A stretch of DNA of 37,008 nucleotides from Candidatus Kuenenia stuttgartensis (GTDB taxonomy: Bacteria > Planctomycetota > Planctomycetia > Planctomycetales > Planctomycetaceae): assembly GCA_945861975.1 (NCBI GenBank), contig CAMAXD010000014.1:1-37008 (forward strand), in the 5' to 3' direction. The position numbers and the translations under genes are program-made. Shown here one piece after another: positions 25,968-35,090 of the stretch. Numbering within the stretch: position 1 is the stretch's first letter; each line of letters starts with the position of its first letter. Under the pieces are notes generated by a model, which saw only the letters and a program-made list of their open reading frames with translations, was not told the origin of the DNA and made no database searches.

Positions 25968-26725
25968 AGCCAACCTTGAATTCTGTTTCGTCAATTGAAA
26001 AGGGGGATTAGCCCCGGGGACTGTCTGAGTCTCTGATGGCGATCAGTGACTGTATTCGTCTCGGCATCTTCGTGCCCGAATACCAACTCGTCAATAGCCC
26101 GACTCCAGCCAGTGCATTTGTCCCGCTGAACGGACTGTTGCAAACGGGACCCGGCCAGTCAGCCCCAGGACACCCTGTTCAGCGGCACCTCTTTTCCGGG
26201 TATTCGGTCCGTCTCAAGAATGCAACATGTTGCTCAGACGACAGCAATTCGAGAAGAAATACATCACGCATGGACGTGATGGAAGAACTGCCCCGCAGAT
26301 TCTCGTAAGGGCCTCGTTCCGATTAAGCGTTTCGTACTTGCTGCAACGAAACCGCCCCGGCAACTACCGATTATTGTTCGACGTGGACGCAGTTTCTGAC
26401 ACTCGGTCGTCCGTGTTGTGATCTAAAGTTCAGCGTCAAGCCGGAGAGCCACTGTTTCTTTGAACTCCATGGTTCAAAAAGGAGAGTCACGAGTTCTTTT
26501 GGCAGTGGCCCATTTCGTTCGACGAAGCGATGTGTTTTGCGGGCTTTTCCACGCTGCTTGTCTGCTCTCAGGAGAATAGTCTTCTGCTATTTTTATGGCT
26601 CGGTCAGGCGACTGGCCAGAACAACCGGTCAGGAGACTGCCGGAAGCAGTATGGCCCGAATAAGAACGCGGGTTTGTCTCACAGATATTCTGAGTCTACG
26701 AGCCCTTTACTGAGGAGAAGACGAA
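25968..26725. other. Long non-coding spacer between divergent SDR and TerB-like genes
   Basis: About 760 bases. Open frames exist but none has a ribosome site, a family match or a signal peptide. I see no strong hairpin or repeat. It must hold promoters for both flanking genes; the rest is unexplained. Confidence 0.4.
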
Positions 26726-27289
26726 ATGTCTGAAGAAGTGTGCTCCGGAAAAATTTACGTTCAGGGAGATGACGCGACCATTCCCCGGTCAGGACCTGGC
26801 GATGACGACCACATGGCGCATCTTCGTCGGTCAGATCTCGACGACATTCGTGAGGCCACGCAGATCACGAGTCACAGAGTTCTCATGGAACTCATTGATT
26901 GCGGCGTCCGTGCGGAGTCACTCAATATCCTGACGCTTGTGCCATTGGTTCATGTGGCATGGTCAAACGGCAGCATTGAAGACGAAGAGCGTCTGGCCAT
27001 TCTTGAAGCTGCCGCGCAGGTCGGCGTGCGAGCTGGCTCGCCGGGCTTTGTGCTCTTAAATGGTTGGCTCTGCTGTCGACCGCATCGCACTCTGATCCGC
27101 ACGTGGAAAGATTACATCGCAGCCATTCAGAAGTTTCTGAGCCCCGAAGCTTACAAAGCTTTACGCCTGAGCACAGTCAATCGCGCAAGGACCGTGGCAG
27201 AGGCGTCCGGAGGAGTTCTGGGATTTCTGAAAGTCTCCCGCGCTGAAGAGGACGCGATTCAGGAGCTTAGCCTCGCCTTCGGCATCTGA
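26726..27289 (+). CDS. TerB-like (tellurite-resistance TerB family fold) protein
   Basis: A soluble, mostly helical protein of 187 residues with a GAGGAG 8 bases before its ATG. The middle, LVPLVHVAWSNGSIEDEERL followed by AILEAAAQVG, matches the TerB core, in which a helix pair carries an acidic metal-binding DGxxxxxE-like loop; here SNGSIEDEE. A second acidic pair is near the end (RAEEDAIQEL). The long middle segment LLNGWLCCRPHRTLIRTWKD is not typical of canonical TerB. No terC, terD or other tellurite gene is near, so a stress or metal function is not shown. It converges with the sulfatase gene 149 bases downstream. Family assignment is moderate and function unknown. Confidence 0.65.
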   Translation: MSEEVCSGKIYVQGDDATIPRSGPGDDDHMAHLRRSDLDDIREATQITSHRVLMELIDCGVRAESLNILTLVPLVHVAWSNGSIEDEERLAILEAAAQVGVRAGSPGFVLLNGWLCCRPHRTLIRTWKDYIAAIQKFLSPEAYKALRLSTVNRARTVAEASGGVLGFLKVSRAEEDAIQELSLAFGI

Positions 27290-27438
27290 TCTTCAAAAGC
27301 TTAACCCACGTTCCTCGTGATCACTGGTCCTTCCCTTTTGGCTACGTTCAAGAGAGCATTGTTCACTGAGCACTCGGCGGCATTGGCCACATTTGCGAAG
27401 TACTCACTTGCTGTCACGGGGCAGGGATCTGAAAAGAC

Positions 27439-28926
27439 TCAGAGAGCTTCCCATTCCGGAATGCCCTTGTCTTTCAACTGCTTGTTGTAAAGCTCATGAT
27501 AGGGTTTCGTGGCTGACATCTTCGCGTCCTCATTGACCATCATGGGGCGAGTCACCTTCCACCATTCGTCATACACTTTTCGCATACGGCTTACGACTTC
27601 CGGATACTGTTCCAGAACGTTTGTCGTTTGTCCGGGATCAGCCTGCATGTCGAATAATTGCTTGTCGTTCACGAATCGAAACCGCTGATTTCGCACGCTG
27701 AAGTTCTTCCACTGAAAATCGTTCGGCTCCTGTCCTGTTTCCCAGCGACCGACATGAGTAAACAGATAACGATCCTCCCATGCTGCGGATGGGGTGTTGA
27801 CCAGAGGAAGCAGATTTCGCCCTTCGACCTGATTCTCCGGAAGTTCAGCTCCGGCGATTGCGGCCAGGGTTGGAAAAATATCGATATCGCCGGCAATACG
27901 ATCAATGTCCTGAGCCGGCCAATGCTTATCCCAGCGAACAAAGAATGGGACTCGCACTCCACCTTCATCCGGTGAACCCTTCAGGCCCTTCATTCCCACA
28001 TTATATGGCCGCATCTCAACACCATCGACGGACTTTCCCATGGCTGTATCTGGCTTACCAGAACCCCCGCCGGTCATGCCATTATCAGACATAAAAACGA
28101 TGACCGTATTCTCCAGGAGTTTGTGTTGCTCCAGATGATTCATCAGCATTCCGACATTGTCATCAATGTTCTCGATCATTCCGTAGTAGCTGGCCTGCTC
28201 CTCTTCGAATCCGCATTCCAGAAATCTCTTCTTCGATGCCTCAGGGGCCAGGTATGGTCCATGAGGAGCATTTGGTGCGATGTAGGCGAAGAAGGGTTGT
28301 TTGGCTTTTGAAATCTTTGAGATCCAGCCAGTGGCTGCCGAGAAAAAAACGTCGGTGCAGAAGCCGCGAGTTTTCACGAACTGCCCGTTATAGCGAATCA
28401 CGGGATCGAAATACGAATTTTCCGGCGAGTCGCCACAACTGCAGGCATACGCCTGTCCTATGCCACCAGCTCCGTGAATGAAGGTTTCATCAAAGCCTCT
28501 GTTGCGAGGTTGATAAGGCTCTTCATCTCCCAAATGCCATTTACCAAAGATCCCCGTCGTGTAGCCGACCTTCTTCAGAATCTGTGGCAGCGTCACCGCG
28601 TTCAACGTGAGTCGCTCACGCTCCAGAATCGTATGAGTAATCCCGTTTCGCATTGAATGTCGGCCCGTCATCAATGCTGATCGAGTCGGGCTGCATGTCG
28701 GCGACACAAGAAACCGAGTGAATCGGGTACTGAGATCATGCAAACGATCCAGATGCGGGGTCTTCAGCCACGGGTGCCCATGTCGTCCCAGCGGCCCGTA
28801 TCCCTGATCATCGGTAATGATCAACACGATATTCGGAGCAATGTTCTCGGCGGCCGAAAGCAAACTGCTGCCTGAACAGCTGAGCCAGCAGACAGCCATG
28901 GCGGCGAAACTCATTCTTTGAAGCAT
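27439..28926 (-). CDS. Secreted Cys-type sulfatase (arylsulfatase A-like)
   Basis: A sulfatase of 495 residues that hydrolyses a sulfate ester, probably on a polysaccharide. A signal peptide covers about residues 1-26. Metal-binding Asp39-Asp40 (IITDDQGYG) is followed by the maturation motif CSPTR with Cys78, which a formylglycine-generating enzyme must oxidise, then GKWHLG (Lys129, His131), APHGPY (His222), MSDNG (Asp281-Asn282) and KGLKGSPDEGGVRVPFFVRW. All expected active-site residues are present, so it should be active. The frame is open far upstream, but the ATG at 28926 has GGGAG 6 bases before it and starts the signal peptide. It begins 82 bases after the VWA gene on the same strand. 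Many such genes are typical of marine planctomycetes. Confidence 0.93.
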   Translation of the reverse strand: MLQRMSFAAMAVCWLSCSGSSLLSAAENIAPNIVLIITDDQGYGPLGRHGHPWLKTPHLDRLHDLSTRFTRFLVSPTCSPTRSALMTGRHSMRNGITHTILERERLTLNAVTLPQILKKVGYTTGIFGKWHLGDEEPYQPRNRGFDETFIHGAGGIGQAYACSCGDSPENSYFDPVIRYNGQFVKTRGFCTDVFFSAATGWISKISKAKQPFFAYIAPNAPHGPYLAPEASKKRFLECGFEEEQASYYGMIENIDDNVGMLMNHLEQHKLLENTVIVFMSDNGMTGGGSGKPDTAMGKSVDGVEMRPYNVGMKGLKGSPDEGGVRVPFFVRWDKHWPAQDIDRIAGDIDIFPTLAAIAGAELPENQVEGRNLLPLVNTPSAAWEDRYLFTHVGRWETGQEPNDFQWKNFSVRNQRFRFVNDKQLFDMQADPGQTTNVLEQYPEVVSRMRKVYDEWWKVTRPMMVNEDAKMSATKPYHELYNKQLKDKGIPEWEAL

Positions 28927-29008
28927 GGAAGACTCCCGCGGAATTGTCAGGTGGACGACAAAGTGAATCTGATCCCCAACCCACACGTGCAGCCGAGGAA
29001 AAGTCGGG

Positions 29009-31117
29009 TCAGGAAATGAATCGTCGTTGATAAAGAATCCATTCGACACAAGTCAGAATCACGGCGCAGATCGTCAGATAAATCCAGAGCGGTCGACTTA
29101 ACCAACGCGACATTTGTGATCCGTTTCCGAACGTTGATGAGATCGATGCTCGCGGCCGCAAATCCGACTCTTTTATGCTGGCCAGATTGACGGCTACAAC
29201 CGCATACGAGTTCACGTTCTCAGCAACCGGGGAATTGATGTTCGCTGAAGCGGTCAAAGTCCATAGCCCGACTTCATTCAATGGCCCTGTTGTTACTGTT
29301 GCCGAGCCACTTGCGTCATTGAAGGCAGGCACTGGCGTCAGTCCGAACCGTATTCCCGTCGGCGAGGACAATTGCAAAGGCTCACTCAGGATTGTCGTCA
29401 GAGGAATTCTCACAACGCCTCCGGAATTCGCCGATGGTACGATTTCCCCAGTCGTGCCTGAAAACCATCCGAGCGCGTTAGACACCATGATCGGGAAGGC
29501 CGTTCGAAAGGCGAGATCGCTGCTGTCGAGACTTACAGTCAGGACGAGACATTTCCCTGCGGCTCGCGGCACTATGGCAAAGATCGGTACGCCGGTGGCC
29601 GTGCTGGCCAAAACCTGTGGGCTGGTACTGAAGATCAATTCACGTGCCTCCGGGACAACGACATTGTCGAGTCGGAAGTGACGCATCAGCGGTGACGCGG
29701 AGTCCTGATCGGTGATCAGTGGATTCTCCAGACGCTCTCCTGCCTCCCAGTCATCGCACTTCCCGATCGGATCAATCACAAACACCTGGCCCATGGGAAG
29801 CTGGGCAGGAATTCGCCCATGCAGGATGACCAGAGAATCTTCCGGCCAGGTCGTGGGAAACTCAGAAACGACACTGACTTCGACGAGCGGATTGGCCTCA
29901 AAGACCTTCTCCAGAAACAGATTCCCTGTCGTAACGATTAAGACCTTCTGAATCATTCGTGCGGGGAGAATGGACCAGGCCTTGTTGTCTGTTTGAAGTG
30001 CATCACTGTCTGTTTGAAGTGCATCACTGTCTGTTTGAAGTTCATCACTGCTGAGCAATCCGGCTGCAGACTCATTCTGCTCCGGGCCGTCGAGGCTTGC
30101 AGTGGCTGGCGAAGTTAAAATCGGCTCGACTGTTTTGCCAGACTGAATCTGAGTCAATGCGGCCTGAACGACTCCACCTGCGAGCGATGTTTTCTCCAGA
30201 GTTCGAGTCCACAGCTCCTCGGGCTGAAGATTCAGCGGCAGCACATCGATTGGAATATCATCCAGAGTCAATTCAAGGCGACAACTGACCGCGACCGAAG
30301 ACGCATTCTTAACGGACACCAAAGTTTCATATCCAATCGCATCGGTAAGGCTTCTCCGAACCTGAAACCGAGTGATCCCGACGTTCGACGCGTTGGTCGA
30401 GAACAATCGATACTCGATCACTGGCTCAATTTTCTTTGCCGTTTGATCGCCAACTGTCTTGTCGTCAGCCTCTTCCCTGAGCAAGCGATCATTGGCCGGC
30501 GACCGCTCATCCGACTTGGCTGCGATATCATCAGCGCAGCCATCGGTCAAAACAATGATCTCACCGTGCGAGTGGCTTCCGATCAGTTTGCGAGCGAGTT
30601 CAATGGCCGGCTGCAAAGATGTGGGACCATCGGAAAAATCAATGCTTCGCAACGCTTCGTGCAAAGTGGGACTGTGTCCTGTCAGGCTGGCCACGACTTC
30701 CGGTGATTCCCCGGCAAGGATAATTGACAGCTCATCCTGAAATCGAAGTCCCTCAATGACTTCAGCGGCTGCTGCTTTGGCCGCATTAAGTCGAGTTGGA
30801 TGAACATCTGTGGCACGCATACTGGCCGAATTATCAACAACGATTACTAGTCGGCGAGCCTGCAGCGACTGCCAGGAGAAATACGGATTCGTCAGCGCGA
30901 GCACGATCAGTAGCAGGAGCAGCAACTGCAGAAGCAATGAATACCAGTGGCGAAATTGTTGCCACAATGATCGTGGCGGCTTCTCTTCGAAGATCTGCTT
31001 CCAGAAGAGATTTGTTGAGACCGGGACACGACGCAGCCGCACCTTGAGAATATAAAGCGCCACGATTGGCAGCATGAGGGCTGTCAGGGTCAGGGCGATA
31101 GGGAGGGCAAAGGACAT
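29009..31117 (-). CDS. BatA-type membrane protein with von Willebrand factor A domain
   Basis: A protein of 702 residues. The BatA-like N-terminus has membrane segments at 5-24 and 57-77 around RLRRVPVSTNLFWKQIF. A VWA domain begins VIVVDNSASM (91-100) with an intact MIDAS triad Asp95-Ser97-Ser99, and IIVLTDGCADD supplies the later Asp. A long periplasmic-type region of beta character follows and a single C-terminal membrane segment closes the protein. A 7-residue unit (LQTDSDA) is repeated three times near residue 357-377. Such proteins sit in Bat/aerotolerance-like clusters, but no MoxR ATPase or DUF58 gene is in the window. The open frame extends 125 codons upstream without homology; the ATG at 31117 is chosen because it starts the BatA motif. 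Function is unknown. Confidence 0.85.
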   Translation of the reverse strand: MSFALPIALTLTALMLPIVALYILKVRLRRVPVSTNLFWKQIFEEKPPRSLWQQFRHWYSLLLQLLLLLLIVLALTNPYFSWQSLQARRLVIVVDNSASMRATDVHPTRLNAAKAAAAEVIEGLRFQDELSIILAGESPEVVASLTGHSPTLHEALRSIDFSDGPTSLQPAIELARKLIGSHSHGEIIVLTDGCADDIAAKSDERSPANDRLLREEADDKTVGDQTAKKIEPVIEYRLFSTNASNVGITRFQVRRSLTDAIGYETLVSVKNASSVAVSCRLELTLDDIPIDVLPLNLQPEELWTRTLEKTSLAGGVVQAALTQIQSGKTVEPILTSPATASLDGPEQNESAAGLLSSDELQTDSDALQTDSDALQTDNKAWSILPARMIQKVLIVTTGNLFLEKVFEANPLVEVSVVSEFPTTWPEDSLVILHGRIPAQLPMGQVFVIDPIGKCDDWEAGERLENPLITDQDSASPLMRHFRLDNVVVPEARELIFSTSPQVLASTATGVPIFAIVPRAAGKCLVLTVSLDSSDLAFRTAFPIMVSNALGWFSGTTGEIVPSANSGGVVRIPLTTILSEPLQLSSPTGIRFGLTPVPAFNDASGSATVTTGPLNEVGLWTLTASANINSPVAENVNSYAVVAVNLASIKESDLRPRASISSTFGNGSQMSRWLSRPLWIYLTICAVILTCVEWILYQRRFIS
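29986..30048. repeat. Three in-frame 21-bp tandem repeats within the VWA gene
   Basis: Units begin at 29986, 30007 and 30028. The first two are identical and the third differs by one base (G to T). They encode three copies of a 7-residue acidic stretch (LQTDSDA, with E in one copy) in the linker after the VWA domain. The length is a multiple of three, so copy number can vary without breaking the frame. Confidence 0.9.
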
Positions 31118-31403
31118 AGGAAGTCGTGTCAGTTGTTCAGTGTGTTCCCTGCGGCGGGAACTCGAACGAGAGTCTTTCGGGGGCTGATAGTGCGAGGATT
31201 TCGACGCATTGTTAACAAAAGCGGCAATATTCTCCACCCGGTGCCCAACTGATGCTGCATTCGCGAAGCTCTGAGATATCCTTTCAATCGCAGCCGCCCA
31301 CGGCTCAGGCGTCGTCAGCGGGGCTTCAGCCCCTTCGAAGCCGTGAATTTGTGACCGGTTGTACTTGTCGTTCTTCTCTGTTGATTCCTTCAGGTGCGTT
31401 TCG
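31118..31403. other. Divergent spacer between VWA and DUF1501 genes with a GC-rich palindromic block
   Basis: About 286 bases between divergent starts. Near 31318-31331 is GGGGCTTCAGCCCC, a 6-bp stem with a 2-base centre, within a GC-rich block about 60 bases long. It resembles short palindromic intergenic repeats, but only one copy is in the window, so it cannot be called a repeat family here. Confidence 0.3.
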
Positions 31404-32840
31404 ATGCTGCGTTTTGTCAGCTCAAACCAGGCCCGGATTTCGGGAGTCTCCCGCAGGGAGTGGCTGCGCATTGGGGGCCTCGGCGGGCTCAATTGGGCGC
31501 TGCCGGGACTGATGCCTCAACGAGCATCAGCCAGCGACATGGAAGCTTCTGCACCGGGCTTCGGAAAAGCGAAGGCTGTCATCGTGGTTTTCGCCAGCGG
31601 CGGACAGAGCCAGATCGATATGTGGGATCCCAAGCCGGATGCTCCGGAAGAAGTTCGAGGAGCATTCAAGTCGATCCAGACATCCGTGGCGGGCGTTCGA
31701 TTCTGTGAACACATGCCCCGGATCGCTCGTATTGCTGACCGCCTGAGTATCGTCCGCAGTATGTCGCATGAAGATCTCGACCACGGGACTGCATTTTATC
31801 TTTCAATGACGGGACGATATCACCGCCGTCGTTCTGGAAATCCGTTACCTGCTCCGGAAGACATGCCCTGTCACGGTGCGGTGCTGCATCGTGTTCGTCC
31901 TAACTCGGCGTTTCCGCAGACCGCCATTCATCTGAACGGCCCCGCTGAAGTGCCTTTGATCCTGGGGCCCGGTCAGTTCGGAGGATTCCTTGGCAAGGGC
32001 TATGATCCTCTGACGCTGGGTGATGTCACAAAAGATGACAGCGCGGTACCATCGCTGATGCCTCACGCGGATCTCCCGGAAATTCGCATGCAGGCACGTA
32101 AGTCGCTGCTGGAATCGGTCGAAGGCAATATGCATCTTCTGGAACAGCAGAAACTCGAACTGGACAAACACGCGCTGTATCAGCAGGCATTCAATATGCT
32201 GGCTCGTCCACAAGCCCGAGAGGCGTTTGATCTTTCGAGAGAGCCGGAGGCCCTGAGAAACAGATATGGCAGAAACCGTTCCGGGCAGGCCTGCTTGCTG
32301 GCGCGGCGACTTGTGCAGGCTGGCGTTCCGCTGGTGACCGTCATCTGGTCGCACAACAATCGAGGTCAGGACATCGATCCGACGAACACAGATCTTTACG
32401 GCTGGGACAATCACAACGATATTTTCGAAGGTCTGCAGCATCATCTTCTGCCGCGTTTTGATCAGGGCTTTTCGGCGTTGATTGAAGATCTCGATGAAAA
32501 AGGAATGCTGGAAGACACGCTCGTCATTTGCATGGGCGAATTTGGCCGAGCCCCGTTAGTGGCTTTGGAACGCAACTTCGCTGGAGCGACCCCGGGCCGC
32601 AAGCACTGGAGTTCAGTTTACTCCATCGCCATGGCCGGTGCCGGTGTTCAGCGCGGAGCCGTCATCGGCGAATCGGACAGTCGAGGAGCTTTTCCGCGAA
32701 CTGAAGCCTACGGTCCGTGGGATGTCACCGCCACCATGTTTTCCGCGCTTGGCATCAACCCACATCAGCTTTATTACGATCTCGTCGATCGCCCCATCCC
32801 GATCTGCGACGGGCGAGTGATATCGGCTTTGTACGGGTGA
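31404..32840 (+). CDS. DUF1501 domain-containing protein with Tat signal
   Basis: A protein of 478 residues of the DUF1501 family, which is distantly related to sulfatases and alkaline phosphatases and greatly expanded in planctomycetes. The N-terminus has a twin-arginine signal, SRREWLRIGGLGGLNWALPG (Arg17-Arg18), so it is exported folded. Family blocks follow: VIVVFASGGQSQIDMWDPKP, RIARIADRLSIVRSM, VTVIWSHNNRGQ, GWDNHNDIF, the late MGEFGRAPL, then GRKHWSSVYSIAMAGAGVQRG. Histidines and aspartates in these blocks resemble metal ligands. The ATG at 31404 is chosen because it begins the usual MLRFxSxNQxR start. In planctomycetes such genes often follow a DUF1549/DUF1553 gene, but none is seen here. 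The substrate is unknown. Confidence 0.92.
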   Translation: MLRFVSSNQARISGVSRREWLRIGGLGGLNWALPGLMPQRASASDMEASAPGFGKAKAVIVVFASGGQSQIDMWDPKPDAPEEVRGAFKSIQTSVAGVRFCEHMPRIARIADRLSIVRSMSHEDLDHGTAFYLSMTGRYHRRRSGNPLPAPEDMPCHGAVLHRVRPNSAFPQTAIHLNGPAEVPLILGPGQFGGFLGKGYDPLTLGDVTKDDSAVPSLMPHADLPEIRMQARKSLLESVEGNMHLLEQQKLELDKHALYQQAFNMLARPQAREAFDLSREPEALRNRYGRNRSGQACLLARRLVQAGVPLVTVIWSHNNRGQDIDPTNTDLYGWDNHNDIFEGLQHHLLPRFDQGFSALIEDLDEKGMLEDTLVICMGEFGRAPLVALERNFAGATPGRKHWSSVYSIAMAGAGVQRGAVIGESDSRGAFPRTEAYGPWDVTATMFSALGINPHQLYYDLVDRPIPICDGRVISALYG

Positions 32841-32876
32841 TGTGGAGAGGGACTGAGAAGCTCTCTCTGCCCTTCA

Positions 32877-33596
32877 TCAAGCCGCATTGCTGATGTCATC
32901 ACCGTGGAGATACGGATAGAACATACGGCCGATTTCATCGCTCAGACGCCAGATGTATTCCATGCGAAATGTGTCATAGCTCACATCGGTTGCGGAACGC
33001 GGCACCTGGATCGGGAAGATGCTGTTGACCTCTCGTGAGAAGATACGTTTGCCGTCGCCATCAGTTTCCATCTCATACACGCTGACAATCGCGTCACATC
33101 GGCCACGAAACAGAGTATTGCTGTCACGTTCGTAGAGAGAAAAAGCACTGACATCGATATAGATCACATAGTTGACGTCAAACTCTGCTCCGACTTCCAC
33201 CGCTGTATCCCAGTCCGGGTTATCTCTGAGCCAGGTCTGAACTTCAGCATAGTTCACAACCTCAATCTTCTTGGACGCAACCTGATTGGTCACGCGGTTG
33301 GCAATGATGTGGTCAATGTTGTCGAACTGATACTTCAGTTCGTCCGAGGCATAGCACACGACAGCAACACGAATGTCTTTGTCGGTCATTGACTTGTTCG
33401 TTTCCTTCTCAAACAACGGCTCAATCTGAGGCGGCCCGCCGATCAAATATCCCAGCAATAGAAAATAATTGCATCCGGGGATTGTGATCAGCATCATCCC
33501 CATCAACGCAAACTTCGTAAGAATCGAGGCCACGTTACGCCGTCCGCGGCTTTGCTGCATTGACGAAGCCGAACTGATTTTTTGGTGAAGCATCAT
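32877..33596 (-). CDS. Predicted lipoprotein of unknown function, paralogue of the upstream neighbour
   Basis: A protein of 239 residues. A hydrophobic stretch ends in the lipobox ITIPGC (Cys42 from the ATG at 33596; ATGs at 33593 and 33560 are also possible and would shorten a rather long leader). The mature part starts with IRVAVVCYASDELKYQF, then a KIEVVNYAEVQTWLRDNPDW block, EVGAEFDVNYVIYIDVSAFS and LFRGRCDAIVSVYEME. The pattern of strand, helix and strand resembles lipoprotein components of the CsgG/GNA1162 kind, as seen in several planctomycete hypothetical proteins. The upstream gene encodes the same arrangement with low identity. Its stop is 36 bases from the converging DUF1501 stop. 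I do not know its function. Confidence 0.75.
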   Translation of the reverse strand: MMLHQKISSASSMQQSRGRRNVASILTKFALMGMMLITIPGCNYFLLLGYLIGGPPQIEPLFEKETNKSMTDKDIRVAVVCYASDELKYQFDNIDHIIANRVTNQVASKKIEVVNYAEVQTWLRDNPDWDTAVEVGAEFDVNYVIYIDVSAFSLYERDSNTLFRGRCDAIVSVYEMETDGDGKRIFSREVNSIFPIQVPRSATDVSYDTFRMEYIWRLSDEIGRMFYPYLHGDDISNAA

Positions 33597-33667
33597 GGCT
33601 GATTCCAGATCGAACAACGGCGGAGGGGAGATGGTCAGAGGGGAGATTGAGGCGGGAGCACCCAGAA

Positions 33668-34348
33668 TCAATGGACGGTTTCACTGGCTCGATGATCGTA
33701 GAGGAACTGAGAAAGACTCATGGCCGCCCGATCAAGGAAGCTTTCCGTGAAAAGCTGTTCTGATTTGTTTTCGCGAGGCACCGGATAGGCCGGGTAAGTC
33801 ACATCAAACGTACGTTCAAAAGACACATTGGTGGACTTTGTGTCTTTGCCTTTGGCTTCCATGACGGTCACCTTGCCGGAGGTTTTACCCTGAAGCAGGT
33901 TTGGGCTATCCTCAACCTCGCAGCTAAAGCCTTCGATCTCGATATGCATGATAAAGTCGGCATCAAATTCATCTGCCAGTTCCGAAAAATCTCCCCACTC
34001 GCCGTGATCATCGAACCACGTCGCGACGTCGTCGGAAGAGATAACTTTGATTTTTCGAGTATCCAGATGGCGAGTCATGCGATCGACGATATCTATCTGG
34101 ATCGAAGGATGTCGCGCGAGAATCCCATGGGGAGCCGTGCAGACAATCAGCAGAGACTCTTCACCCTTGGTCAGATCAACGCCGGTCGCTCCGCGAAACT
34201 GTGATTTTCCCTTCGGATCACCGAAGAACATCTTGCCAGCCATAATGCCCAGGGAGCAGCCTGGAACGAACATCAGCAGACACAGTGCGATGACAAGTTG
34301 CAGCCGGGGCCGCAGAGTCATTCGGATTGTGGAAAAGATGTTTCGCAC
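33668..34348 (-). CDS. Predicted lipoprotein of unknown function, first of a tandem paralogous pair
   Basis: A protein of 226 residues with a GTG start at 34348, preferred to an ATG at 34321 because ATGGAGTG places GGAG 9 bases before the GTG. The signal ends in FVPGC (Cys31), so it should be lipidated. The mature part shows SLLIVCTAPHGILARHPSIQ, then KIKVISSDDVATWFDDHGEW, ELADEFDADFIMHIEIEGFS and LLQGKTSGKVTVMEAKG, matching the order of blocks in the next gene. The last third, ERTFDVTYPAYPVPREN, corresponds to NSIFPIQVPRSATD there. The two genes are separated by 71 bases and likely co-transcribed. The fold may suit envelope assembly or transport accessory roles; function is unknown. Confidence 0.75.
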   Translation of the reverse strand: MRNIFSTIRMTLRPRLQLVIALCLLMFVPGCSLGIMAGKMFFGDPKGKSQFRGATGVDLTKGEESLLIVCTAPHGILARHPSIQIDIVDRMTRHLDTRKIKVISSDDVATWFDDHGEWGDFSELADEFDADFIMHIEIEGFSCEVEDSPNLLQGKTSGKVTVMEAKGKDTKSTNVSFERTFDVTYPAYPVPRENKSEQLFTESFLDRAAMSLSQFLYDHRASETVH

Positions 34349-34385
34349 GACAGTTCACTCCATTGAACATTGACTTCATTCGGCG

Positions 34386-34850
34386 TCATGCCGGTCGAAG
34401 TAACCACAGGATCAGGGACAAGAGTACCCATCCTGCAAAGCTATAGACAAAAAACAGTCCAGGCGACCTAATCCCAATCCAGCGACCTCGAAAGGCCACT
34501 GCGAGGAACCACGGACACAAAACCAACAACGATATCGCCAGCATCAAGCCAGCAGGACTCACCTGAAACGAGCGACGCCATTGACCTCGCACAAACCAGG
34601 CGAAACTTGTCGTCATTCCACAGTGCGGACAGTTCATTCCTGTTGCACTGCGAAATCCACATTCCGGTAATCCCAACTGCAGATGAGTCCCGTATCCTCT
34701 GAGATCAGGAGTCAGCCACATCGCGATTGCCATCACGGACATGATTCCGAACGCCAGTAGCAGCAGAATTCCTCGTTCATGGCGGCTCAGGATTGCTCCC
34801 GAAGCAGCCCTGGTTTCCCGCTCGGCTGGAGTAGAATCTGTCGTTGACAT
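34386..34850 (-). CDS. DUF2752 membrane protein
   Basis: A small membrane protein of 154 residues. The family signature is clear: GLPECGFRSATGMNCPHCGM, followed by TTSFAWFVRGQW, with paired cysteines (CPHC) that may bind metal or form a disulfide. Three hydrophobic segments are visible, one before the signature (LLLLAFGIMSVMAIAMWL) and two after it. The ATG at 34850 is taken because it precedes the polar leader; a TTG lies 11 codons upstream and neither has a good Shine-Dalgarno. The lipoprotein pair starts 37 bases downstream on the same strand, so it may share their transcript. The function of DUF2752 proteins is not established. Confidence 0.85.
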   Translation of the reverse strand: MSTTDSTPAERETRAASGAILSRHERGILLLLAFGIMSVMAIAMWLTPDLRGYGTHLQLGLPECGFRSATGMNCPHCGMTTSFAWFVRGQWRRSFQVSPAGLMLAISLLVLCPWFLAVAFRGRWIGIRSPGLFFVYSFAGWVLLSLILWLLRPA

Positions 34851-35090
34851 GGGAGGAGTATCAGTGCGAGAAGAATTGAACAAGAGCCGTCCGAGGACGT
34901 TTTTTCATTCCCATCCCTGTTCCAGCAGGAATTGCCTTGCGCCCCTGAAGGCAACGTGAATGACAAGCCAAATCTGCCGATCACGCCGAGAGAATACGAA
35001 ATCCAGCTGTCAGAAGTTGTGATGGGTGGAGGTTTTTCAGGGTCATTGCAAGAGTCATAGTTCGTTCTACGAGTGCTGTACCGATGCTGT

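Noticed and set aside
26726-27289. A tellurite-resistance or phage-defence ter operon
   Set aside because: Only a TerB-like fold protein is present; terC, terD, terZ and similar partners are absent from the flanks.
29175-29681. A 168-codon plus-strand open frame opposite the VWA gene
   Set aside because: It is antisense to a clearly coding gene, shows no domain, and exists because of the codon use of the opposite strand.
31845-32444. A 199-codon minus-strand open frame opposite the DUF1501 gene
   Set aside because: It lies wholly inside conserved DUF1501 blocks on the other strand and has no recognisable product or ribosome site.
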